A stretch of 64,000 bases of DNA from Angiostrongylus vasorum (Eukaryota > Nematoda > Chromadorea > Rhabditida > Metastrongylidae). The position numbers were made by a program, and so were the translations under genes. The DNA lies in assembly GCA_018806985.1 (NCBI GenBank), contig JADANN010000041.1, positions 1 through 64,000 on the forward strand, given 5' to 3'. The first letter of the stretch is position 1, and every line of letters begins with the position of its first letter. Below are positions 57,335 to 64,000 of this stretch, one piece after another. A model generated the notes under the pieces. The model was not told the origin of the DNA. It made no database searches and saw only the letters and a program-made list of their open reading frames with translations.

Positions 57335-57610
57335 AGCTAAAGGACACCGCTTTCGGCGTTGATCAATCGCTTAGGGATGCGGCGTGCATTCGACTTCATT
57401 AAGCATCGCTTGAAGGTTATTGAATGCATATCTGGTCTTTAGAATGACTCGCAGTGGCCTACCGATCTATCATGCCAGTGCTGCTATCCTCCCAGATAAG
57501 TCTGGTACGAATTTACCGAACCTAGAGGGATGGAAGGGTTGGTGATTCTTGAGTGTGGAGATAGATCCCATGTGTATTGCACGGCGCCTCCGATCAGTGC
57601 GCCACTTGAC
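57335..57610 (-). repeat. SINE family C
   Basis: On the minus strand it begins GTGGCGCACTGATCGGAGGC (57,605 downward), then GATCTATCTCCACACTC in place of the B box, TCCCTCTAGGTTCGGTAAAT, CCAGACTTATCTGGGAGGAT and AGCAGCACTGGCATGATAGA, with a tail to TGATCAACGCCGAAAGC at 57,352. Confidence 0.65.
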
Positions 57611-57734
57611 TGGTTGCTGAGAATTTTAATCTTCCTCATAAACGCCGTTCAGTGCTGGCTCAGTGGATTTACCTTACAATCCAGGAATAATCGTGCTAGG
57701 GGTGTTCCAATCGCTCCATCACAGACGGTCTCTG

Positions 57735-57880
57735 TCTTTTCTTGATTAGAGTGGCAGGCCTAGCGAAGACAAATCTGATACCAATTTCCTGAGCTCGCAA
57801 CGGAGGGGGTAGATGGTCCGGCGTGGAGCAGAATCATGACATTGTACGTATTGAACGGCATCACTATCTCTGCTTCACCT
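57735..57880 (-). repeat. SINE family C remnant
   Basis: A short degraded match: CAGACAAATCTGATACC-like and TTCCTGAGCTCGCAACGGAG correspond to the middle of the family. Tentative. Confidence 0.35.
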
Positions 57881-57901
57881 GGGTCCTATGTTTAGGGATT
57901 T

Positions 57902-57921
57902 ATATGTATATATACGTATAC

Positions 57922-57970
<49 letters not shown>

Positions 57971-58002
57971 TGCATATATATATACATATTTATGTACATA
58001 TA
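57902..58002. repeat. (TA)n-rich microsatellite
   Basis: About 100 bases of TA repeat with a few interruptions (ATATACGTATACGTATAT at the left, ATGCATGCAT at about 57,966). Confidence 0.95.
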
Positions 58003-58027
58003 CTTTGAAAATTTCTCCAGCAATTTA

Positions 58028-58303
58028 TCAAAACTCCAATAACTTATACAACCAACCTTGTTTTGCTTGGTTCTTTTTCGGACATTTTTTGACCTTGCTT
58101 GCTGGGTGAGCTCTGAATGACACGTGGCGGTGGTGTTCTAGAAGGCGGTTGAGCTTCACGCTGTTGTGATGGTAGCGGCGTTGGAGGTGATGGCTGTGGT
58201 GGAGGACGAGGAGTTTGGAGGTGGTGGAGCTGCACGTGGAGCCCCCTAGTTCTGGAGGTTGTGCATCACTAGGCTGCCCTGGTTGCTCGTGTTCGTCACC
58301 CAT
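58028..58303 (-). CDS. Possible first exon of a proline-rich protein
   Basis: An ATG at 58,303 on the minus strand opens MGDEHEQPGQPSDAQPPELG and the frame stays open for 91 codons. From about 58,235 a different frame is far more protein-like: TPRPPPQPSPPTPLPSQQRE, then AQPPSRTPPPRVIQSSPSKQ and KMSEKEPSKTR. A single small frame shift near 58,235 would join the acidic start to the Pro-rich stretch. I cannot tell a sequencing slip from a real mutation. Nothing else in the window clearly belongs to the gene. Confidence 0.35.
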   Translation of the reverse strand: MGDEHEQPGQPSDAQPPELGGSTCSSTTSKLLVLHHSHHLQRRYHHNSVKLNRLLEHHRHVSFRAHPASKVKKCPKKNQAKQGWLYKLLEF

Positions 58304-58829
58304 TCACTGGTCTATTGTAAACCTATAATTTAATCAAAACTCGGGAAGCATGTTGTTTCTACTGGTACTATTTCTCAGACCGACCGACTTTTTGTCTACT
58401 ATTCAGTGACTCACGCTGCTAAAAAATGAGTTGTACTTCACTGAAAATGTTTGATGATAACTATCTGATGCGCTGATAAGGTAGCATAGAAATCATTGCG
58501 AGGTAATGTTTTTTATGTTGGTATATATCAAAAAGTACACGCAAATCATGAGAGTTGTCTGACAACATGTGTTGTTCCTCCCGCCTTGATTTCTCGTGGG
58601 CTTGGGGATTGGCAAGCAGTTTCTGGACAATACGTAACCGATTTAACTCAGCTATAAGTCTATACGATCCCATTGAGCATCATCAATCAGGACTAAATAT
58701 GCATTGTAATAAACAGTCATTTATCAGCCAGTGCCTTCAATAAGTCAGTTTTTTTCTTTTAATGCAGACACAACGTAGTTAAATTGTTTCAATACTTATT
58801 TCAACGGCCATTCTTTTAAATCTGGTGTG
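58304..58829. other. Unassigned DNA
   Basis: No recognised gene or repeat. Confidence 0.35.
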
Positions 58830-59150
58830 CGAAACCCACACGTGGTTCATTCGATGAGTTTCTTCGCATTCGTCATCCACGAAGGTTTCCTAAGTTTTTG
58901 CATGTAGCTTCGACTACTGCTTAGCACTTTCTTTTCGTCATGAATGTCGTTTATTACTGGCGGCCTCCATTCTTCCTAGAGTCTTAGGGTCAGTCAGGAG
59001 CGTTTCCATTTGGAATGCATACAACTAACCTTGACCAGACAAGTCTTGGACTCCTTTTTCTCTATCCTGGAAAGATGAGACGCTTGGAGAGTTCACGCAG
59101 AGTCGAACCAGCGCAGCGGTAGTGATGGGCGGCGTCAATACCACTGCGTT
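58830..59150 (-). repeat. Family F repeat
   Basis: On the minus strand: GCGCTGGTTCGACTCTGCGT near 59,115, GGAAACGCTCCTGACTGACC near 59,000, CATTCATGACGAAAAGAAAG near 58,935, AGTAGTCGAAGCTACATG and GATGACGAATGCGAAGAAAC near 58,870. The block order is as in the copies at 7,690 and 13,620. Confidence 0.5.
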
Positions 59151-59180
59151 ATTTGATGCAAGAGCTGTTCAATAACAAGA

Positions 59181-59232
59181 TTTATTCAATAGTAGCTGAC
59201 ATTTTGGCGTTTTTGCCTTTTTAGGAGCCGCT
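59181..59232 (-). ncRNA. Hammerhead-ribozyme-like relic
   Basis: On the minus strand: CTCCTAAAAAGGCAAAAACG then CCAAAATGTCAGC, followed by ATTGAATAAA. Stem II is GGC/GCC here instead of GAC/GTC at 21,526, so base pairing is kept while sequence differs. The core boxes are degraded (CTAAAAA for CTGANGA, AAAATGTC for GAAACGTC). Confidence 0.35.
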
Positions 59233-59664
59233 AAAGTCAAGCAGGCGCACAGTATACTCTGACGATCACTTTCATAACGCAGGAAGATCCAGGCCCATCT
59301 CATGAACACCCACATGTCGCTGGGTCGTCTGCGTATCGTGACTCTCAGCAACGAGCCGGTAATGGAGTCGTTTGACGTTATCGCCCTTTCTGTGAACGTA
59401 TCAGATCACTCTGCAGCCAATACGTTATCTGCAAGCTCATTATGGAACACCAGTAGTACTCGATAGTATTCTGATGCTGCACTTAATTCAAGAGCCCTCA
59501 GGAAGTCAGTGTCTAAAAAGTGTCACTGTCTCCTTAAAGGCTTCGTGTTATTTCCACTTTCTCGCTCCTAGGGTTCCGCGCAGTGTCTGCCCACTAACGT
59601 CAATATACCATCAAAAAGAAGCTGTTATTCATTCTTACGCATCCTCTCTTCACGCAAGACTTTG

Positions 59665-59795
59665 CCTAGGCTGACCTCGAGACTCCAGGGAAACGCCATG
59701 GCTAAACCAGCAAAACTCCGAAAAATGGAGAATGTGTTGGAGCACGCACTACCAATAAGAATGGGTCGTTCAAGTATCCAAGTAAGTATGCAACC
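59665..59795 (+). repeat. Repeat family B, 3' part with best-preserved coding-like end
   Basis: The copy runs from GCCTAGGCTGACCTCGAGAC to TCAAGTATCCAAGTAAGTAT at 59,790. From 59,698 an ATG opens MAKPAKLRKMENVLEHALPI then RMGRSSIQ, open up to the donor-like GTAAGT. The other copies of this segment carry stops or have lost the ATG. Confidence 0.7.
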
Positions 59796-59864
59796 TCTCT
59801 TCACCTACCAACCATTTTGTTGTACTGTATAACTTTTAATTTACTGCCTGTTATTTTTTCTAGA

Positions 59865-60065
59865 CAGGCTATTATGTGAAATTCGACCGCAGTAATGCTG
59901 AGACATTTGCAAAACTCAGAATCCAGTGAAAATTCGAACCCACGATTACGGTTTCCGAGCGATGAGGTGTTACCCCCAGCATCAGTATGGCCCTCATTCC
60001 GCCTTATTATCCGCCAGTTTCCTATACTATTAGTGCGTGGGGTGTGAGATTTGCAAGTATCTCAG
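59865..60065 (-). repeat. SINE family A, diverged
   Basis: Reading plus: CGACCGCAGTAATGCTGAGA, CATTTGCAAAACTCAGAATC, then AAATTCGAACCCACGATTAC (B-box region). Confidence 0.5.
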
Positions 60066-60845
60066 ATCATTGTGATTTGCTGTGCTGATTTACTATCTAT
60101 ATAAAGCTTCGATAACCATACTTACACTGACACTCTAGAGAAAGCCGTAAGTTCTCTTTAGCTGAACACATGAAAAAGAAGAGCTATACAATTTCTATTT
60201 TTTTGCCAATATAATTATAACCTGTAGATAGAACGGCGAGATGAATTAGAGCAGTGTTTGAGAAAAAGAGAATTGTATAGTGAACAACTATACTTCCAAT
60301 ATTTTTGGCTTCCAAAGAAATGGGTACTTCCAATGAAATAAGTAGACAATCTTCGTGATATTACGTGGTACTATAAATAGCAGGACCCATTACTGTTTGA
60401 AGCACCATTGTTTTCGATCTACTCTGTGCCGTCATAGAGAAACTAGCTAGAAAGTGATTAGAGGGTCTCCCGCGCTCCTTTTCTTTAAATATGAAACACG
60501 CCTTAGATCACTAGTTCGTACCTATGTCGATTCGAGATCAGATCTCATAGATTTTCAAATCCTGCTGGGTTAGAAATAGTGAAGCGTAGTACTACGGTTA
60601 GACTAGCCATGCCATACACTACATGGACTCAATGGTTCGATACCGCGTTGCAGGCAAGCCAAGTCCTCCATGCCTTGGCGTTAGCGAGTCGCTACTAGAC
60701 AGGAATATTAAAAACGCTTACCTGATACATCATACGCATTATTCTTTATCATTGGATTGTTTTTCAAGTGCATTTTCTGTAACTACATTCATTCTCTCCG
60801 TCTGAGTTACTGAGTTCTGCTATCCAAAGGCCGTACTCGATTCGA
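60066..60845. other. Unassigned DNA
   Basis: No recognised feature. Confidence 0.35.
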
Positions 60846-60849
60846 TCTT

Positions 60850-60851
60850 CC

Positions 60852-60889
<38 letters not shown>

Positions 60890-60905
60890 CCCTCTCTCTC
60901 GCTGT
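60850..60905. repeat. (CT)n microsatellite
   Basis: About 32 bases of perfect CT repeat, then interrupted CT-rich DNA to about 60,960. A homopurine-homopyrimidine tract. The charged RE-repeat frame on the minus strand is an artefact of it. Confidence 0.95.
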
Positions 60906-61204
60906 CCCTCTTTCCCCTCACTCTTCGATCTCTTCCTGTCTTCCTCACTACCTCTTCTCAATGACGTCACCACATTTATTGCAACGAGCGCATCCTTCAT
61001 TTGCATTTAGATGGTCAACATAAGTAAGCGAATCCAATCAGTATCTACTCACATGCTTAGGTGAACTTTCGTCACATATCACACGAGTCCCAGTAGTTCT
61101 TTCATTCGTTTTTCAATCTGCAACCGTCATCAGTAGAGGTGATCGGCGGGTTTGGATTTGACGGCTACTTCAGGACCAATGAACTTCTCTGTTCAGTGAT
61201 ATAC

Positions 61205-61205
61205 T

Positions 61206-61304
<99 letters not shown>

Positions 61305-61920
61305 ACACAGACACACTCACACATACACACACATACACACATATACGCACATGCACATACATACACACGCATACACACACATATATACACAAGTACTCCT
61401 ATACGTGCACACGCATACAGACATACACATACACGTACAAATACACCTATACGCACACATACACACACATACACACATACACATACAAGTACACATGTAC
61501 GTACACACACACATACACACATACACACATGCACACACGTACACACACATACAGACACATACACACACATACACACACACATACACACATACACATACAA
61601 ATACACATGAACGTACGCACACATGCACACACATACACACTCATGCACACACATACACACACATACACACACATACACACACAAACACATACACACACAT
61701 ACACACATACACAAACACACACATACACACATATACACACACATACACACACATACACACCTACACATACATACGCACACACACACACACACGTACACAC
61801 ACATACACACATACACACACATACACACATATACACACATACACACACATACACACACATACACACACCTACACACACATACACACAAACACACACACAC
61901 ATACACACAGACATACATAC
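61205..61920. repeat. Very long (CA)n-type tract with CATA variants
   Basis: From 61,205 to about 61,300 the repeat is nearly pure CA. From there to 61,920 it becomes a mosaic of ACACACAT and ACACAT units with occasional CACG, CACAG and CACTC changes. It totals over 700 bases of alternating purine-pyrimidine sequence. All long frames across it on both strands (for example a 241-codon Cys/Val frame and a 197-codon His/Thr frame) are products of the repeat and not genes. Confidence 0.97.
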
Positions 61921-62209
61921 ACAGAACTTTATGCCGAACTGTGACGTTTAGGCTCTCTAAATTTCTTTTAAGAAGTTACATAAGTGGTCCGATCTTGTGG
62001 AGCTCGTTTTATCCATTATAGGCATAGAGAAGCCTTGTCTATCAAGTAGAGCTGAGCCAGGAGGTTCTTAAACATAGTTTCTGTCACTATTTTTTTATGC
62101 AATAGCATTTTCCATAAGCAAAATGGTTCACAAATCCAGTAATCCACAGCGAAGCCGTTGATCCTTTCCAAATTGGTTACTTTTGATGACCTAAGGCACT
62201 TCACAGTGC

Positions 62210-62480
62210 GGCTACTCTTCGCTGACTTCATCATCGTCATCGTCATCATCCTTGTCCTCTTACTCCCGTTCGTTTGCTTCAGATTGCTCGATGGAAACCA
62301 CAGCAGATTCGTCATTGCAATTAGCATGTTAACTCGTTCTTGTTTACTCTCGACAAATAGTGAGCAGTGAAGTCCAACTCCTCCACTTCCGACTTAATTC
62401 GTTCGCATGAAGTCCACTTTTTCCACCAGTACTGGGATGTTTCTCCTTCCCAATCGCTATGATCATTCGTTGTTGTTGTA
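62210..62480 (-). pseudogene. Protein-like fragment, frame broken
   Basis: The minus strand from about 62,455 reads DWEGETSQYWWKKWTSCERI, then KSEVEELDFTAHYLSRVNKN and ELTC, stop. In another frame it continues NDESAVVSIEQSEANERE, a stop, and an acidic run EDKDDDDDDDEVSEE (62,258-62,215). The composition is clearly protein-like. A one-base shift near 62,320 separates the two. Either a pseudogene or adjacent exons; I see no convincing splice sites. No family recognised. Confidence 0.4.
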
Positions 62481-64000
62481 TGAAATGTGAGAGTCACATG
62501 AAAATACCGAAAAACACTTTATTTATGCTGAAAAACGGTCTGTCAAACGGTTCACAGAACAACGATCGTATGGCGGACAAGAGCTCTTCCACTCAGTGGT
62601 TGGGAATGTCTAGAAACCTGATCGGACACATCAAAGAGAATTCTACTAGCAAAGACGGTAGTGAAACATCTCCGATGGCAAAATAACAAACCCAATAAGG
62701 ATAGCACCAAGCTGTGAAAGTAACAGAGATGACATAAAATGGCAAATTCCGTTCGGTGGCTGTTCCACAGTGTGAATGACAGACTATTCGTAACGAGAGT
62801 TGCCCGATATCTCAATTTCTGAGTTTTCGTCGCCCTCAACGAGAAATTAGGGTGCAAACCACGAAAGCCGCTTAGCACCCATCTTATCACATGCAAACAT
62901 TCCCAATCCACACTGACCCTCTTTCTGATCCAGATTCAGTGTGGGAGACAGCAATCCATGTGCTGAATGATGTCGCCAATATGGTGCGCATTCTGTGACT
63001 ACCCATTATACACCGATTCTCACGGTACAATGTAATGCTGCAGTCACTAGACGTTGGTTAGGTTCCGTGTTCAACATCTCTCCGCATCATCTTCTTTCGT
63101 GGATATGTTGGTATTGCTGCTGTCGGAAAAAGATATGTTCGAAGTGCGCTTTTTCGGAGTGCCATGGATACGATCGATAAACATATTCTTCGCGTTTTCA
63201 GTGAGTTCGAATGGTTGGATGTGGTGTAGCGTTCTCGACGTCATTGCTGTCCATGGCCATTTCCGACCAGAGCTCATCACACTCGAGCAGCCATCCCTTG
63301 ATGACAGCGTCCGGTTTCTAACAAGCTATACATTAGTTCAAACAGCCGTATTCCTGCTGTTTTTCCTCAGCTTGGTAGCATAACTTTTCGTAAGAGGCTA
63401 GGATTCCTGTCATCGTAGAAATGCTTCTCCCTTAATGTTCGCCATGTTAATGATGTCCGCAACAGGGACATCGGCCAAGTTTGTTTTGTTTTTTATAACT
63501 GTTTGTCGCCGATTTCACCGAAATGTAAAGAAAGCATTCCTTCCTGGAAGTTCTATCAAACATGTTCGAACGCTTCTAAACGGCGTCCAAACTCCCGAAT
63601 TCGTTTAAAGGTGCTGTGTTTTCATGAGGCGATTGTCGTTTGTCGAATATTGTCGTGCAAAACCTCGTCTGGTTTATAGAAACACAGCGTCAGAGACCAT
63701 TGCGGTTATCAAATCGTGTGTGTTCGTGCTGTGGAACTGCTCAGCTGTTTGCGCAACCGTCGGAAAGCGTCCAAACTATTCGTCTTCTTAGGATACACAG
63801 CACTGTGAGTTGTGATTATCGTACATCCCTTTTTAGTTTTAAAAAGCAACATGACAACCTTCCTGCTGATATTTATAGTCGCTTTGGTTCTGTTCGGACA
63901 GCTCTTGATTCTTGATTATCCTTGGCACCAGAGTTCTGCAGTCGCCTCCGTATGAGACGAGGAGTGCGTCTTTGTGTGGCTTCTGATGTGAGTAATTTCG
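62481..64000. other. Unassigned DNA at window end
   Basis: Frames reach 119 codons (62,911-62,552, minus) and 109 codons (63,054-63,383, plus) but overlap frames on the other strand and show no motif. The TCCCTTTTTAG at about 63,825-63,835 looks like an acceptor before KKQHDNLPADIYSRFGSVRT, which is weakly protein-like. Confidence 0.3.

Noticed and set aside
60764..61006. RERERE-rich protein on the minus strand
   Set aside because: Produced by the CT microsatellite.
61193..61951. Long frames of up to 241 codons across the CA tract
   Set aside because: They exist on both strands and several frames and encode only dipeptide-like Cys/Val or His/Thr repeats of the microsatellite.
1..64000. CRISPR array, bacterial operon or prophage
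   Set aside because: No regularly spaced repeats, no operon-like coding density, and splice signals and retroelements are eukaryotic.

Overview
This is a eukaryotic window with no bacterial-type gene organisation. It most likely comes from a clade V (strongylid, hookworm-like) nematode. Three things point there: a block of nuclear mitochondrial DNA with the chromadorean order atp6, tRNAs, nad2, tRNAs, cob and nematode mitochondrial composition; several fragments of the RTE-type non-LTR retrotransposons that are abundant in hookworm genomes; and intron ends of nematode type (acceptors like TTTTCAG, donors like GTAAGN). The genus is inference. No complete protein-coding gene is certain here. 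Nearly all short ORFs are chance or repeat-derived.

Layout. 1-12,346: single-copy DNA with dispersed repeats. It holds a rearranged RTE copy (about 620-2,160), exon-like fragments on the plus strand at 3,126-4,680, tRNA-like SINEs, a broken histone H4 copy (10,600-10,908) and a chain of small exon-like blocks on the minus strand (12,094 down to 11,003).

12,347-45,722: a very large near-perfect inverted repeat and the dominant structure. The left arm is 12,347-27,365 and the right arm 30,691-45,722, each about 15 kb, around a 3.3 kb unique spacer (27,366-30,690). Paired positions sum to about 58,056-58,069. Both arms carry the same nested elements in mirror orientation: two RTE fragments, an internally deleted mariner copy, SINE copies, a dispersed repeat ending in a splice-donor-like sequence, hammerhead-ribozyme-like motifs, an AT microsatellite and long stretches I cannot assign. 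Arms differ by scattered single bases and small indels, so they are two real sequence versions and not one read printed twice.

45,723-46,760: transposase-like debris and a SINE. 46,760-49,625: the mitochondrial insertion (cob to atp6, on the minus strand). 49,930-51,110: another broken RTE copy, with one piece flipped in place. 51,110-64,000: mostly non-coding DNA with SINEs, three exon-like clusters (56,230-54,990; 58,303-58,028; 62,455-62,258, all minus strand), and AT, CT and CA microsatellites. The CA-type tract at 61,205-61,920 is exceptionally long.

The window reads as repeat-rich intergenic or intronic DNA. Shared function between elements is not evident. The main biological signals are the palindrome, the mitochondrial insertion, the ribozyme-like relics and an exonisation-prone repeat. 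All homology calls were made by eye from remembered protein families; no search was run.
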